A stretch of DNA of 64,000 nt from NCBI RefSeq assembly GCF_003002925.1, contig NZ_PVTK01000007.1:1-64000 (forward strand), read 5' to 3'. The notes beneath the pieces were generated by a model that saw nothing but the letters and a program-made list of their open reading frames with translations, made no database searches and had not been told where the DNA came from. Origin of the DNA: Vreelandella songnenensis (GTDB lineage Bacteria; Pseudomonadota; Gammaproteobacteria; Pseudomonadales; Halomonadaceae). The translations under genes were made by a program, and so were the position numbers. Shown here piece by piece: positions 25,902-36,647 of the stretch (positions are counted from its first letter, which is position 1; each line of letters starts with the position of its first letter).

Positions 25902-28505
25902 GTGCTTGAAGCATATCGCCAACATGTCGAGGAACGCGCCGCCGAGGGCGTACCCGCCAAGCCTTTAAACGCCGAGCAAGTTGCCGCCTTGATTGAGCTT
26001 TTGAAAAATCCCCCGGCCGGCGAAGAAGAGTTCATTCTTGACCTGATCACCAACCGTGTTCCGCCCGGCGTTGATGAAGCCGCCTACGTCAAGGCAGGCT
26101 TTCTTACCGCTATCGCCAAGGGCGAAGCTACCTCGCCGCTGGTCGACAAGATTCATGCGGTCAAGCTTCTGGGCACCATGCAGGGCGGGTACAACATCGT
26201 CTCAATGGTCGAGCTTCTGGATAATGAAGAGCTTGCCCGCGAAGCCGGCGAACAGCTCAAGCACACCCTGCTGATGTTCGATGCTTTCCATGACGTCGAA
26301 GAGCGCGCCAAGAACGGTAACAGCGTCGCCAAGGATGTCATTCAGTCCTGGGCCGAGGCCGAGTGGTTCCTGTCCAAGCCGGCCCTGGAAGAAAAGATCA
26401 CGCTTACCGTGTTCAAGGTACCCGGCGAAACCAATACCGATGACCTTTCTCCGGCACCGGATGCCTGGTCACGCCCGGACATCCCGCTCCACGCCAACGC
26501 CATGCTCAAGAATGAGCGCGACGGTATCGTGCCTGAAGCGCCTGGCAGCATGGGCCCTCTCAAGCAGATCGAAGAAGTCAAGGCCAAAGGCTTCCCGGTT
26601 GCCTACGTGGGCGACGTGGTAGGTACCGGTTCCTCGCGCAAGTCCGCCACCAACTCGGTGCTGTGGTTCTTTGGCGATGATATTCCTTACGTGCCCAACA
26701 AGCGTGCTGGCGGCTTCTGCTTTGGCGGCAAGATCGCACCGATCTTCTTCAACACCATGGAAGATTCCGGCGCACTGCCGGTCGAGCTTGACGTGTCCAA
26801 GCTGGAAATGGGCGATGTCATCGATGTCTACCCCTACGAAGGCAAGGTATGCAAGCACGGCACTGACGAGGTCATCACCACGTTCGAGCTCAAGACGCAG
26901 CTGATTCTGGACGAAGTACGCGCTGGCGGCCGTATTCCCCTGATCATCGGCCGCGGCCTGACCGGCAAGGCGCGTGAGTCTCTGGGCCTTGAGCCTTCTG
27001 ACGTCTTCCGTCTGCCTGACCAGCCCAAGGATACCGGCCGCGGCTTCACCCTGGCGCAGAAGATGGTCGGCAAGGCCTGCGGCCTGGACGGCGTTCGCCC
27101 TGGCATGTACTGCGAGCCCAAGATGACCACCGTTGGCTCCCAGGACACCACTGGCCCAATGACCCGTGACGAGCTGAAGGACCTGGCCTGCCTGGGCTTC
27201 CAGGCGGACCTGGTCATGCAGTCGTTCTGTCACACCGCCGCTTACCCGAAGCCGGTGGATGTGGATACGCACCACACCCTGCCCGACTTCATCATGAACC
27301 GCGGCGGTGTTTCCCTGCGTCCGGGCGATGGCATCATTCACAGCTGGCTGAACCGCATGCTGCTGCCTGACACCGTAGGTACCGGTGGCGATTCGCACAC
27401 CCGCTTCCCGCTGGGCATCTCCTTCCCGGCAGGCTCTGGCCTGGTGGCCTTTGCCGCCGCTACCGGCGTCATGCCGCTGGATATGCCGGAATCCGTGCTG
27501 GTGCGCTTTAAAGGCAAGCGTCAGCCAGGCGTTACTCTGCGCGACCTGGTTCACGCCATTCCGCTTTACGGTATCAAGCAGGGTCTTCTCACCGTTGACA
27601 AGGCCAACAAGAAGAATGCGTTCTCCGGCCGAGTACTGGAAATCGAAGGGCTTGAAGACCTCACCGTCGAGCAGGCGTTCGAGCTTTCTGACGCCTCCGC
27701 CGAGCGCTCTGCTGCTGGCTGTACCATTACCCTGTCTGACGAGAGCGTCACTGAATACCTGAAGTCCAACATCACGCTGCTGAAGTGGATGATGGCCAAC
27801 GGTTACGGCGACGAGCGCACCATCAGCCGCCGTATCGAGGGCATGGAAGCATGGCTTGCCAACCCGAGCCTGATGCGCGCCGATGCCGACGCCGAATACG
27901 CCGAAGTGATCGAGATTGACCTGGCGGAAATCAAGGAGCCGGTACTCTGCGCCCCTAATGATCCAGACGACGCGCGTCTGCTGTCTGACGTTGCGGGCGA
28001 GAAGATTGATGAAGTGTTTATCGGCTCGTGCATGACCAACATTGGTCATTTCCGCGCAGCGGGTAAACTGCTTGAAAAGCAGCCTGCAGGCAGCCTGAAA
28101 ACTCGCCTGTGGCTGGCACCGCCGACCAAGATGGATCAGCACCAGCTGACCGAAGAAGGCTACTACGGCATTTATGGTCGTGCCGGTGCGCGTATGGAAA
28201 TGCCGGGATGTTCACTGTGTATGGGTAACCAGGCGCGCGTTGCTGCAAAAAGCACCGTGGTGTCTACGTCTACACGTAACTTCCCGAACCGCCTGGGCGA
28301 TGGGGCCAACGTGTATCTGGCCTCAGCAGAGCTGGCGGCCGTCGCTGCCGTTGAAGGCCGCCTGCCCAGTGTTGAAGAGTACCAGCGCTACATGAGCGAA
28401 TTTGACGCCATGGCTGGAGAGATCTATCGTTACATGAACTTTCACGAAATTGAGGAGTATCAGAAGATCGCCTCAAACGTGATTCCGGTTGCACAAGAAG
28501 CGTAA
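25902..28505 (+). CDS. acnB: Bifunctional aconitate hydratase 2 / 2-methylisocitrate dehydratase
   Basis: An 867-residue [4Fe-4S] hydro-lyase of the TCA cycle, and of the methylcitrate cycle in some bacteria. It starts with the family-typical [16 protein letters not shown] encoded from a GTG codon, with GAGAGGG placed 7-8 nt before it. The N-terminal HEAT-like domain precedes the swivel domain, then the core. Cluster cysteines are in [15 protein letters not shown] and [14 protein letters not shown] near the C-terminus. Length matches E. coli AcnB (865). Monocistronic: its own promoter upstream, a strong terminator downstream. Confidence 0.97.
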   Translation: MLEAYRQHVEERAAEGVPAKPLNAEQVAALIELLKNPPAGEEEFILDLITNRVPPGVDEAAYVKAGFLTAIAKGEATSPLVDKIHAVKLLGTMQGGYNIVSMVELLDNEELAREAGEQLKHTLLMFDAFHDVEERAKNGNSVAKDVIQSWAEAEWFLSKPALEEKITLTVFKVPGETNTDDLSPAPDAWSRPDIPLHANAMLKNERDGIVPEAPGSMGPLKQIEEVKAKGFPVAYVGDVVGTGSSRKSATNSVLWFFGDDIPYVPNKRAGGFCFGGKIAPIFFNTMEDSGALPVELDVSKLEMGDVIDVYPYEGKVCKHGTDEVITTFELKTQLILDEVRAGGRIPLIIGRGLTGKARESLGLEPSDVFRLPDQPKDTGRGFTLAQKMVGKACGLDGVRPGMYCEPKMTTVGSQDTTGPMTRDELKDLACLGFQADLVMQSFCHTAAYPKPVDVDTHHTLPDFIMNRGGVSLRPGDGIIHSWLNRMLLPDTVGTGGDSHTRFPLGISFPAGSGLVAFAAATGVMPLDMPESVLVRFKGKRQPGVTLRDLVHAIPLYGIKQGLLTVDKANKKNAFSGRVLEIEGLEDLTVEQAFELSDASAERSAAGCTITLSDESVTEYLKSNITLLKWMMANGYGDERTISRRIEGMEAWLANPSLMRADADAEYAEVIEIDLAEIKEPVLCAPNDPDDARLLSDVAGEKIDEVFIGSCMTNIGHFRAAGKLLEKQPAGSLKTRLWLAPPTKMDQHQLTEEGYYGIYGRAGARMEMPGCSLCMGNQARVAAKSTVVSTSTRNFPNRLGDGANVYLASAELAAVAAVEGRLPSVEEYQRYMSEFDAMAGEIYRYMNFHEIEEYQKIASNVIPVAQEA

Positions 28506-28574
28506 CCATCCTATCGCCGATGCTCGCACCATCGCAGAAGGGATGAACGTTCATAGCTTCTGAGTCGATGACCG

Positions 28575-28613
28575 AACGCCCCACACTTTTTTAAAGTCGT
28601 GGGGCGTTTTTAT
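28575..28613 (+). terminator. Rho-independent terminator of acnB
   Basis: Stem AACGCCCCAC (28575-28584) with GTGGGGCGTT (28599-28608), ending in TTTTATT. Confidence 0.85.
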
Positions 28614-28691
28614 TGTTGGGTCTGCAGGTCAACTTGCGAAGGCCGAAAGTTGCTGCCACTCTGTTACTTCATCCTCATGATTTAAAAGACA

Positions 28692-30578
28692 ATGCAGCCA
28701 CTGACCCACCTTGGCTCCGCCCTGCTTAGAACGTTGCGCGACCATCTGCGCCCCTTGATCGCCTATCACCTGTTCTTCACCGTGCTTGCCTCTGCACTGA
28801 TTCTGCCATTGATCGGCTGGGTCACTCAGGGATTTCTTGCGCAGTTAAGACGCACCGTAGTGACCAACGATGAGTTGGTCAGCCTGCTGTTCAGCCCACT
28901 TGGGCTTGTAAGCATGCTGGTGGTACTGGGCTTTACCTTTCTGATCATCTACTGGCAGCAGGCGGGCATGCTGCTGGTTGCCGTGCGCCCTAAAAGCAAT
29001 CACTACCGCCTCGCCTTTGAAGCGCTATGGCTCAGTTTCCGGCGTCTGCCGGCGTTAGCCGGGCTGGTAATATTGCAGGTTGGCACGCACCTTCTGCTGC
29101 TTGCCCCCTTCATGGCAGGCCTTGCCTGGCTCTACAGCCTGTGGCTTGGCGGACTGGACCCTTACTACCTGCAACGCGTCAAACCACCGGTGCTCTGGTA
29201 CTTCATCGCCTGCGCACTACCTCTGGTGCTGCTCTGGATGGGCCTGGCGGCCAGGCTTTACCTGCGCTGGCTGTTGGCACTGCCTCTGGTGGCGCTCGAA
29301 AATGCAAGCCCCTTGAACGCCCTGAAACGCAGCGTCTACCTGACCCGTGGCTGGCACCGCTCGATTGGCGCAGCCGTACTGGTCGTACTGCTGATGGTCA
29401 TTGCGCTGCCGATTCTGACCACCCTGGCCTTTGACAGCCTGGTCACACCGCTTCTGTGGTGGCTGCCCGAGCATAATGCGCTGTTGATTCCCGCCATGTT
29501 TGCTTACCTGACCGGCTACTTGCTGCTGACCCTGGCGATCACGTTTATCGGCATCGTGGCCAACGCCCTGCTTTCGGCCTGCCTGTACCTTCAGCTGGCA
29601 CACAAGGAAACGCGCCCTGCTGCCCCGCCAGCAACGGCTACCCCAGGGCGGTTTGCCTGGGCAGTCGAGCTTAGCGTGCTGCTGTTTGCAGGGCTTCAGG
29701 CCTGGTGGATACTCAACAGTTTCGAGCTGCGCGATAACGTCGAAGTGATCGCCCACCGCGGAAGCTCCATGGTCGCGCCGGAGAATACTCTTTCTGCCGT
29801 GGAGCAGGCGCTGCTGGATAAAGCTGATTACGTCGAGCTGGACGTGCGCCTGACCGCCGACAATGAGGTGATGATCTACCATGATCGCAGCATGGCACGA
29901 TTGACCGGGGATAACCGTGAGTTTAATGCGCTGACCCGTGCGGAGCTGGCGCAATATGACATCGGTAGCTGGTTTGGCGATGCCTTTCAGGGAGAGCCGA
30001 TTGCCGGGCTGGATGAAGTGCTTGATCGAGTACGCGGTCACGCCGGCCTGATGATCGACATGAAGGCCTCGGCGGATGCAGAGCAGGCTCTGGCCGATGC
30101 AGTGATTGGTCAGTTGCGCCGCGAAACCGATACCCGCTACGCCTGCTGGGCGAACAGCACCAGCGGCGCGACCACCTATGCCGAGTGTGGCTTTCCGGAT
30201 GCGCTGACCGAGATGCGCGTGGCCACCATGTCGCCCGCGCTGGTCAACTACATCAAGATTCATGCACCCGAGCTTCGCGTCACGCTTCTCGCGCAGCTTA
30301 TCTTGCCCGGTACGCTGGATCGCAGCAGCTTTGACGCACTGGGGTTACGTCACAACCGTATCAGTGAGGAGGAAGTTCGCCTGGCCGCTGCTTACGGCTA
30401 TGAGATACACGCCTGGACAGTGAATGATCGAGCGCGCATGTCGACGCTGATCGACCTGGGGGTGAACGCCATCATTACCGACTACCCCGACCGCCTGCGC
30501 GAGCTGATCGAAGAGCGCCGCGAACTCAGCGATGGTGCCCTGCTTTTGGTCAAGCTGCGTAACTGGTTACGCCAGTAA
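28692..30578 (+). CDS. Membrane-anchored glycerophosphodiester phosphodiesterase
   Basis: A 628-residue protein. Residues ~1-350 form a polytopic membrane domain (GPDPase_memb type) with about seven hydrophobic segments. The C-terminal ~250 residues are a GDPD catalytic TIM barrel: VIAHRGSSMVAPENTLSAVE, then VELDVRLTADNEVMIYHD with the metal-binding Glu/Asp and His, and later INAIITDYPDRL-type ending (VNAIITDYPDRLREL). It would hydrolyse glycerophosphodiesters to glycerol-3-phosphate and an alcohol at the membrane surface, possibly in lipid turnover. No neighbour is obviously linked to it. Confidence 0.88.
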   Translation: MQPLTHLGSALLRTLRDHLRPLIAYHLFFTVLASALILPLIGWVTQGFLAQLRRTVVTNDELVSLLFSPLGLVSMLVVLGFTFLIIYWQQAGMLLVAVRPKSNHYRLAFEALWLSFRRLPALAGLVILQVGTHLLLLAPFMAGLAWLYSLWLGGLDPYYLQRVKPPVLWYFIACALPLVLLWMGLAARLYLRWLLALPLVALENASPLNALKRSVYLTRGWHRSIGAAVLVVLLMVIALPILTTLAFDSLVTPLLWWLPEHNALLIPAMFAYLTGYLLLTLAITFIGIVANALLSACLYLQLAHKETRPAAPPATATPGRFAWAVELSVLLFAGLQAWWILNSFELRDNVEVIAHRGSSMVAPENTLSAVEQALLDKADYVELDVRLTADNEVMIYHDRSMARLTGDNREFNALTRAELAQYDIGSWFGDAFQGEPIAGLDEVLDRVRGHAGLMIDMKASADAEQALADAVIGQLRRETDTRYACWANSTSGATTYAECGFPDALTEMRVATMSPALVNYIKIHAPELRVTLLAQLILPGTLDRSSFDALGLRHNRISEEEVRLAAAYGYEIHAWTVNDRARMSTLIDLGVNAIITDYPDRLRELIEERRELSDGALLLVKLRNWLRQ

Positions 30579-30584
30579 GCAAAC

Positions 30585-30613
30585 GGCGCAGTATCACTGG
30601 GTGATACTGCGCC
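30585..30613. terminator. 13-bp perfect hairpin between convergent genes
   Basis: GGCGCAGTATCAC (30585-30597), loop TGG, GTGATACTGCGCC (30601-30613). It lies just after the glycerophosphodiesterase stop and before the convergent ggt stop. There is no long T-run on either side (GTTTGC on the minus side), so termination efficiency is uncertain. Confidence 0.6.
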
Positions 30614-30643
30614 GGCCAGGGTTACTGATCAACTCAGTGAAGC

Positions 30644-32434
30644 TTACTCCCCCATGACCACTCCTTCACGGCGCGGGTCGGCGCCGCCAAACAGCGTGCC
30701 ATCCTCGAGCACCCGAATGGCCTGAAGGCCGCTGGTCAGCTCGCGTTCGCTGACCGTATGGCCGTAGGCTTCAAGCGCTTGTCTGGTAGCTTCGGGGAAA
30801 CGGCCCTCTTCGAGATAGACATCACCACCGGTGGTAATCGCATGCGGCAGGTTCAACGCTTCCTGAGCGCTCATTCCCCAATCACGCATGGCTACCAGGG
30901 TGCGGGCGGTATAGTGGATAATCGCCGCGCCGCCGGGTGATCCGAGGCTTGCGACCAGCTCGCCGGTATCCTGATCGAACACCAGTGTCGGGCTCATGCT
31001 CGAACGTGGGCGCTTGCCGGGCTCGACGCGGTTGGCCACGGGTTCACCGTCGATCTCAGGGGTAAACGAGAAGTCGGTCAGCTCGTTGTTGAGCATATAG
31101 CCGCCGGGCAGGCCGGTGCCACCATCGGCCATGATGCGAGAACCAAACGCCTGCTCGATGGAGGTCGTCATGGCCACGGCGTTGCCTTCAGCGTCGATGA
31201 TGCTGATATGGCTGGTGCCGTACTCGGGCTGATCCGGCTGCGAGGCCCAGGTGACGTCAAGCTCGCCCGGGTTACCCGGCTCGGCGTTTTCACCCATGCT
31301 GGTATCGCTGATCAGCTCGCTGCGTTTGGCAAGATAGGCAGGCGCGAGCATGGAGGTCCAGTCGCCGCCGGGGGCTTCCACGAAATCCGGATCGCCGATG
31401 TAGCGGCCGCGATCGGCAAAGGCCAGCCGCGACGCTTCCAGGAACTGGTGCAGCCAGCCACTGCTTGTTACGCCGTTATCCAGTGGCGCTTCCAGCAGAG
31501 GCTGCTGATCCAGCATGCCGAGTATCTGCATCACGGTGATATGCCCAGAAGAAGGCGGTGGAAAGCCGCAAACTTCCCACTGCTGCCAAAGCGTGCAGAT
31601 AGGCTCACGCTCGACGGCTTCATAGCCGCTGATATCTTCAAGGGTCATGCTGCCTGGGCGTACTTCATGGTTCTGCACGCGGCTGGCAATGTCTTCAGCA
31701 AGCTCGCCTTCGTAAAAGGCCGTACTACCTTGAGACGCAATGCGACGCAGCACTTCAGCGAGTGCCGGGTTCTTGAGCGTATCGCCCACCGCCAGCGGCT
31801 CACCGTCCGCGTCATAGTAGAACTGACCGGCCAATGGATCATTGGCCAGCGCTTCGTCACTGGCAAGGCTGGTATGCAGGCGCTGGCTTACCTCGAACCC
31901 CTCTTCGGCCAGGGTGATCGCCGGTACGAAAAGCTCCGCCCAATCCAGCTTGCCATGTTCGCGATGAGCCTGCTCAAGCATGCGCACCGTACCAGGCACG
32001 CCTACGGAAAGGCCGCTTGCCACGGCATCCATGAACGCCAGCGGCTCACCGTTTTCCATGAACAGCTCGCCGGTGGCGCCACCGGGCGCCGTTTCACGAC
32101 CATCGTAGGCCTGGATATCCGTACCGTCATAGTGCATCAGGAAAGCGCCGCCGCCGATACCGCTGGACTGCGGCTCCACCAGGGTGAGCACCATCTGAAC
32201 GGCAATCGCCGCGTCCACGGCGTTACCACCGGCCTTGAGCACCTGATAGCCCGCGTCGGTCGCCAAGGGGTTCGCCGCCGCGACAGCAAACGACTCCGTG
32301 GCCCAACCCGGTTTCTCTTCGTAGCCTGAGCCCACTTCCGGGGTGACAGAGGGCGTTTCGTAGGTAAAACCAAAACTGTAAAGCGGTACCAGAAGCAGTC
32401 CAGATAGCGTCAAACTCGCTCTTGCTGGGGACAT
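30644..32434 (-). CDS. ggt: Gamma-glutamyltransferase
   Basis: A 596-residue precursor exported by a signal peptide (SLTLSGLLLVPLYSFGF) and autoprocessed into two subunits. The nucleophilic Thr begins the small subunit in YGTSHISIIDAEGNAVAMTTS. The large subunit has GGNAVDAAIAVQMVLTLVEP and GIGGGAFLMHYDG; the small one has LGSPGGAAI. It cleaves glutathione and other gamma-glutamyl compounds in the periplasm. The start at 32434 follows AGAGGA; a longer frame to 32518 has no signal-peptide logic. It is transcribed separately from ppsA. Confidence 0.92.
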   Translation of the reverse strand: MSPARASLTLSGLLLVPLYSFGFTYETPSVTPEVGSGYEEKPGWATESFAVAAANPLATDAGYQVLKAGGNAVDAAIAVQMVLTLVEPQSSGIGGGAFLMHYDGTDIQAYDGRETAPGGATGELFMENGEPLAFMDAVASGLSVGVPGTVRMLEQAHREHGKLDWAELFVPAITLAEEGFEVSQRLHTSLASDEALANDPLAGQFYYDADGEPLAVGDTLKNPALAEVLRRIASQGSTAFYEGELAEDIASRVQNHEVRPGSMTLEDISGYEAVEREPICTLWQQWEVCGFPPPSSGHITVMQILGMLDQQPLLEAPLDNGVTSSGWLHQFLEASRLAFADRGRYIGDPDFVEAPGGDWTSMLAPAYLAKRSELISDTSMGENAEPGNPGELDVTWASQPDQPEYGTSHISIIDAEGNAVAMTTSIEQAFGSRIMADGGTGLPGGYMLNNELTDFSFTPEIDGEPVANRVEPGKRPRSSMSPTLVFDQDTGELVASLGSPGGAAIIHYTARTLVAMRDWGMSAQEALNLPHAITTGGDVYLEEGRFPEATRQALEAYGHTVSERELTSGLQAIRVLEDGTLFGGADPRREGVVMGE

Positions 32435-32505
32435 CACAACATCCTCTTGGGTAATCGGAACATCAAGGCCGCAGCCAAAACCACAGCGTAGCCTATAAAA
32501 CGCCA

Positions 32506-32529
32506 GTGCCCGGCACAATGGCCGGGCAC
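32506..32529 (-). terminator. Hairpin downstream of ppsA
   Basis: GTGCCCGGC (32506-32514) pairs with GCCGGGCAC (32521-32529) around a 6-nt loop. On the minus strand TTTT follows after about 5 nt, so it is a moderate terminator for ppsA. Confidence 0.6.
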
Positions 32530-32553
32530 AATTAACTGCCTTGCGGGGAAGGA

Positions 32554-34929
32554 TCAGCTGATGGTTTCACCCGCCAGCATGAACCAGGTTTCGAGTACCG
32601 CATCCGGGTTCAGCGATACGGAGTCGATTCCCTGCTCCATCAACCACTTGGCAAGATCCGGGTGATCCGAAGGTCCCTGTCCGCAAATTCCCACGTACTT
32701 GCCCTGGGCCTTGCAGGCCTGAATGGCCATGGCCAGCAGCTTCTTCACCGCCGCATTGCGCTCATCAAACAGGTGCGCCACGATCCCCGAGTCGCGATCA
32801 AGGCCCAGGGTAAGCTGGGTCAGGTCGTTCGAGCCAATCGAGAACCCGTCGAAGTACTCGAGGAACTCCTCGGCCAGCAGGGCGTTCGCCGGCAACTCGC
32901 ACATCATGATGACCTTCAGGCCACTTTCACCGCCCCGTGCCAGCCCGTTGTCAGCGAGCAGGTCGACGACCTGCCTGGCCTCGTCGGTGGTGCGCACAAA
33001 GGGCACCATGATCTCGACGTTATCCAGGCCCATCTCTTCACGCACGTACTTGAGCGCGCGACACTCGAGCTCGAAACACGGGCGGAAGGCGTCCGAGATA
33101 TAGCGCGACGCCCCACGGAAGCCCAGCATGGGGTTCTCTTCACCCGGCTCGTAGAGCTTGCCGCCAATCAGGTTTTCGTACTCGTTGGACTTGAAGTCGG
33201 ACAGCCGCACGATTACCCGCTGGGGGTAGAACGCTGCGGCCAGGGTCGAGATACCCTCCACCAGCTTGTCGACATAGAAGCTGACCGGGTCGGCATAGCC
33301 TGCCGTACGCAGGTCGATCACCTGCTGCAGATCCGCCGGCAGCGTGGCGTAGTCTAAAAGCGCCTTGGGGTGAACGCCGATCATGCGGTTGATGATGAAC
33401 TCGAGACGGGCAAGGCCCACGCCAGCATTGGGAAGGCTTGCAAACCCGAATGCACGATCCGGGTTGCCCACGTTCATCATGATCTTGAACGGGATCTCGG
33501 GCATGGCATCAACGCTTGATACCTTGCAGTCGAAATCCAGCAGGCCTTCGTAGACATGACCGGTATCGCCTTCGGCACAGGAGACGGTGACTTCCGCGCC
33601 CTCTCTGAGTTGCTGGGTCGCATCGCCGCAACCTACCACCGCCGGAATGCCCAGCTCGCGAGCGATGATCGCCGCGTGGCAGGTGCGCCCGCCGCGATTG
33701 GTCACGATCGCCGAGGCACGCTTCATGATCGGTTCCCAATCCGGGTCAGTCATGTCGGTGACCAGAATGTCGCCATCATGAATCTTGTCCATCTCGTCCG
33801 GGCTCATGACCACTTTCACGGCACCGCGGCCGATTCGCTGACCAATCGCCCGCCCGGTGATCAGCGTGCGCCCCTTCTCGCGCAGCTGGAAACGCTCCAG
33901 CTTGCCGCCTTCCTGCTGAGAAACCACCGTTTCCGGGCGAGCCTGGACGATGTAAAGCTTGCCGTCGTCACCATCCAGCGCCCACTCGATATCCATGGGG
34001 CGCTCGTAGTGCTGCTCGATGGTAACCGCCTGGCGGGCAAGGTCCATCACCTGCTCGTCGTTGATACAGAAGCGGCTGCGATCGGCCAGCGGCACATCCA
34101 CGGTTTCCACGGACTTGCCGGCACTGGCGTCCTGGCCATAGACCATCTTGATCAGCTTGGAACCCAGGTTGCGGCGCAGTACCGCCGGGCGCCCCGCCGC
34201 CAGGGTGGATTTATGCACGTAGAACTCGTCAGGGTTGACCGCGCCCTGCACCACCGTTTCACCCAGACCCCAGGAGGCGGTCACGAACACCGCATCGCGG
34301 TAGCCCGATTCGGTATCCAGCGTGAACATGACGCCGGAGGCGCCGGTTTCCGAGCGCACCATCTTCTGTACGCCAGCGGACAGCGCCACGTTTTCGTGGG
34401 CGTAGCCGCGGTGAACGCGATAGGAAATGGCGCGATCATTGAACAGCGAGGCAAATACCTCGTGGACCGCGCGCTTGATGTTGTCGAAACCTTCAATATT
34501 GAGAAAGGTTTCCTGCTGACCGGCAAAGGAGGCGTCGGGGAGGTCTTCCGCGGTCGCCGAGCTGCGTACCGCCACTTTCAGCTGCGGATGCTTTTGCTGA
34601 AGCTGCTCGTAGGCCTGTCGCAGCGCCTGCTCGAAATTGGGCGGCAGCGGCGTGTCGATAACCCACTGGCGGATGTTGCGGCCAGCGTCAGCCAGTGCCT
34701 TGACGTCATCGACATCCAGGCGTGCCAACGTGCTGTTGATGCGCTCGTTAAGCCCTTCATGGGAGAGAAATTCACGATAGGCGTGCGCCGTGGTCGCAAA
34801 CCCGCCGGGAACGGTGACGCCGGCGCCTGACAGGTTGGAAATCATTTCACCAAGCGATGCGTTCTTCCCGCCTACGCGCTCGACGTCTGACATGCCCAGC
34901 TGATCGAACCACAGAATGTACTCTTCCAC
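32554..34929 (-). CDS. ppsA: Phosphoenolpyruvate synthase
   Basis: A 791-residue gluconeogenic enzyme that makes PEP from pyruvate, with ATP going to AMP and phosphate. Domains: N-terminal ATP-grasp ([21 protein letters not shown]), central phosphohistidine swivel ([24 protein letters not shown]) and C-terminal PEP-binding barrel ([28 protein letters not shown] with the catalytic Cys). The divergent neighbour is its regulatory kinase/phosphorylase, separated by a 250-bp gap that must hold both promoters. Confidence 0.96.
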   Translation of the reverse strand: MEEYILWFDQLGMSDVERVGGKNASLGEMISNLSGAGVTVPGGFATTAHAYREFLSHEGLNERINSTLARLDVDDVKALADAGRNIRQWVIDTPLPPNFEQALRQAYEQLQQKHPQLKVAVRSSATAEDLPDASFAGQQETFLNIEGFDNIKRAVHEVFASLFNDRAISYRVHRGYAHENVALSAGVQKMVRSETGASGVMFTLDTESGYRDAVFVTASWGLGETVVQGAVNPDEFYVHKSTLAAGRPAVLRRNLGSKLIKMVYGQDASAGKSVETVDVPLADRSRFCINDEQVMDLARQAVTIEQHYERPMDIEWALDGDDGKLYIVQARPETVVSQQEGGKLERFQLREKGRTLITGRAIGQRIGRGAVKVVMSPDEMDKIHDGDILVTDMTDPDWEPIMKRASAIVTNRGGRTCHAAIIARELGIPAVVGCGDATQQLREGAEVTVSCAEGDTGHVYEGLLDFDCKVSSVDAMPEIPFKIMMNVGNPDRAFGFASLPNAGVGLARLEFIINRMIGVHPKALLDYATLPADLQQVIDLRTAGYADPVSFYVDKLVEGISTLAAAFYPQRVIVRLSDFKSNEYENLIGGKLYEPGEENPMLGFRGASRYISDAFRPCFELECRALKYVREEMGLDNVEIMVPFVRTTDEARQVVDLLADNGLARGGESGLKVIMMCELPANALLAEEFLEYFDGFSIGSNDLTQLTLGLDRDSGIVAHLFDERNAAVKKLLAMAIQACKAQGKYVGICGQGPSDHPDLAKWLMEQGIDSVSLNPDAVLETWFMLAGETIS

Positions 34930-35179
34930 GCAACCCCCTCGCGTAACACGTTGATGCAGTCGGTTAAACCGCGAATCATTGATCGTGACACCCTATCACC
35001 GCGCTACCTTATTCGCCATTGGTCTAATAGCGAAGGGAGTGGAGGATTTTTACAACATACGGGGATTATGGGCAGATCTTGTAGTCTTGTACGCTCAGTA
35101 TGCCGAGCGCCCTCCAGACGTTGTGCTTGACCAGCGCGCCGCCCACAATAGGCCACTACCCTTACTTACGGATCTGGTT

Positions 35180-36013
35180 ATGAAACGGACAGCTTTTTTT
35201 ATTTCCGATGGCACCGGCATCACCGCCGAGAGCCTGGGGCGCAGCCTGCTTGCCCAGTTCAGCGGTGTCGAGATCGACATGCTGACCAAACCTTACATCG
35301 ACACGCTCGAGAAAGCGCAATCGCTTGCCAGGATTATCGAGTCCACCGCCGCACGCGACGGCCAGCAGCCGATCATCATCGACACCATCGTCGATCAGCA
35401 GATTCGTGATGAAATTCGAAAGGCGCCGGGCTTCAAGGTGGACATCTTCTCTACCTTTCTCGAGCCGCTGGAACAGGAATTGGCCACGCGCTCATCCTAC
35501 AGCGTAGGCCGGACGCACTCGATCGGCAGCGATGACGTGTACATGGACCGCATCCATTCGGTGCACTTTGCTCTCGATAACGACGACGGCGCGCGCACGC
35601 ACCAGTACGACAAGGCCGATATCATCCTGGTAGGCGTATCACGCTGCGGAAAGACCCCTACATCGCTGTATCTGGCGCTGCAGTTTGGCATTCGTGCGGC
35701 CAACTACCCGTTGACCGAAGACGACCTGGACGAAGACGGCACGCTGAAGCTTCCCAAGGCGCTCGCCCCGCACCGCCGCAAGCTGTTTGGCCTGACCATC
35801 GATGCGCGCAGGCTGTCTGCCATTCGCAACGAGCGCCGGCCCAACAGCCGTTACAGCTCGATGGATCAGTGTCTGCAGGAAGTGGAACAGGCAGAGGCGC
35901 TTTACCGCATCATGCACATTCCCTTTATCGATGCGACGCGCTTTTCGGTTGAGGAAATTTCGACCCGCATGATTGCCGAAACGGGCCTAGCGAGGCGCTT
36001 CTCGCCTCGCTAG
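35180..36013 (+). CDS. ppsR: PEP synthase regulatory kinase/pyrophosphorylase
   Basis: A 277-residue DUF299 protein, exactly the E. coli PpsR length. It inactivates PEP synthase by ADP-dependent phosphorylation of a Thr and reactivates it with phosphate. It starts [20 protein letters not shown] and has the P-loop-like [19 protein letters not shown]. An open frame extends upstream to 34979, but the family start is at 35180. Divergence from ppsA supports the pairing. The stop codon lies inside a 13-bp hairpin. Confidence 0.93.
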   Translation: MKRTAFFISDGTGITAESLGRSLLAQFSGVEIDMLTKPYIDTLEKAQSLARIIESTAARDGQQPIIIDTIVDQQIRDEIRKAPGFKVDIFSTFLEPLEQELATRSSYSVGRTHSIGSDDVYMDRIHSVHFALDNDDGARTHQYDKADIILVGVSRCGKTPTSLYLALQFGIRAANYPLTEDDLDEDGTLKLPKALAPHRRKLFGLTIDARRLSAIRNERRPNSRYSSMDQCLQEVEQAEALYRIMHIPFIDATRFSVEEISTRMIAETGLARRFSPR

Positions 36014-36015
36014 GC
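35985..36015. terminator. 13-bp hairpin overlapping the ppsR stop codon
   Basis: GCCTAGCGAGGCG (35985-35997), loop CTTCT, CGCCTCGCTAGGC (36003-36015). The TAG stop (36011-36013) is part of the right arm. Only GTTTGCG follows, so it is a weak terminator in the plus direction and might also serve the convergent hpt. Confidence 0.65.
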
Positions 36016-36022
36016 GTTTGCG

Positions 36023-36601
36023 CTACATGCCTTTCGGGGCAAAGATACCCGGCGCATTGCGCCAGTAGCCCTTGTAGTCCATGCCGAATCCGAACACATA
36101 GCGGTCGGCAACTTCCAGGCTGCAGTAGTCGGCCTTCAGGCCCGGTACCGCTTTACGGTCGTGCTGTTTATCAACCAGCACGGCCGTGGTAACGCTGGCC
36201 GCCTGGGCTTCTTCACAGTAGGCCAGAATAGCGGCCAGGGTAGAGCCTTCATCGAGAATGTCGTCAACGATCACCACGTGGCGACCGGCCATGGGAATCT
36301 CCGGCGATACCCGCCAGAACAGTTCGCCACCGCGCAGCTCGTTGCGATACCGGGTAGCGTGCAGGTAATCGACTTCCAGCGGAAAGCCCAGGCGTGTCAG
36401 CAGATGGCCGGTGGTGATCAACCCGCCGTTCATGACGCAGTAGAAAACCGGCAACTTGTCGCCCAGGTCGCGGGTAATGGCTTCAGCCATGCGGTCCAGG
36501 GCGCGTTCGACCTGCTCCTGGGATATCAGGCAGTCGGCGTTATCCATCAACTGGCGCATGGAGTCCAACGACTCAAGGGCCTCTTTATCCATCTTGGACA
36601 T
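36023..36601 (-). CDS. hpt: Hypoxanthine-guanine phosphoribosyltransferase
   Basis: A 192-residue purine salvage enzyme making IMP/GMP from hypoxanthine/guanine and PRPP. The PRPP loop is HVVIVDDILDEGSTL; FYCVMNGGLITTGHLL and YVFGFGMDYKGYWRN are typical of the Pseudomonas-type Hpt. The start at 36601 has GGAG 7 nt upstream. A longer frame to 36772 overlaps nagZ and is not needed. It follows nagZ by 46 bp, probably the last gene of the psrA-ldt-nagZ-hpt run. Confidence 0.92.
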   Translation of the reverse strand: MSKMDKEALESLDSMRQLMDNADCLISQEQVERALDRMAEAITRDLGDKLPVFYCVMNGGLITTGHLLTRLGFPLEVDYLHATRYRNELRGGELFWRVSPEIPMAGRHVVIVDDILDEGSTLAAILAYCEEAQAASVTTAVLVDKQHDRKAVPGLKADYCSLEVADRYVFGFGMDYKGYWRNAPGIFAPKGM

Positions 36602-36647
36602 GGGGTTACTCCGAAAAACGTGGCGGTATAAAAAAGGGTCGGCAGGA

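Noticed and set aside
26469..28142. Long open frame antisense to acnB (557 codons).
   Set aside because: It lies wholly within a strongly supported gene and its translation has no recognisable domain; high G+C codon bias produces such frames.
33556..34830. Long open frame antisense to ppsA (424 codons).
   Set aside because: Mirror of the ppsA coding pattern, without ribosome site or domain support.
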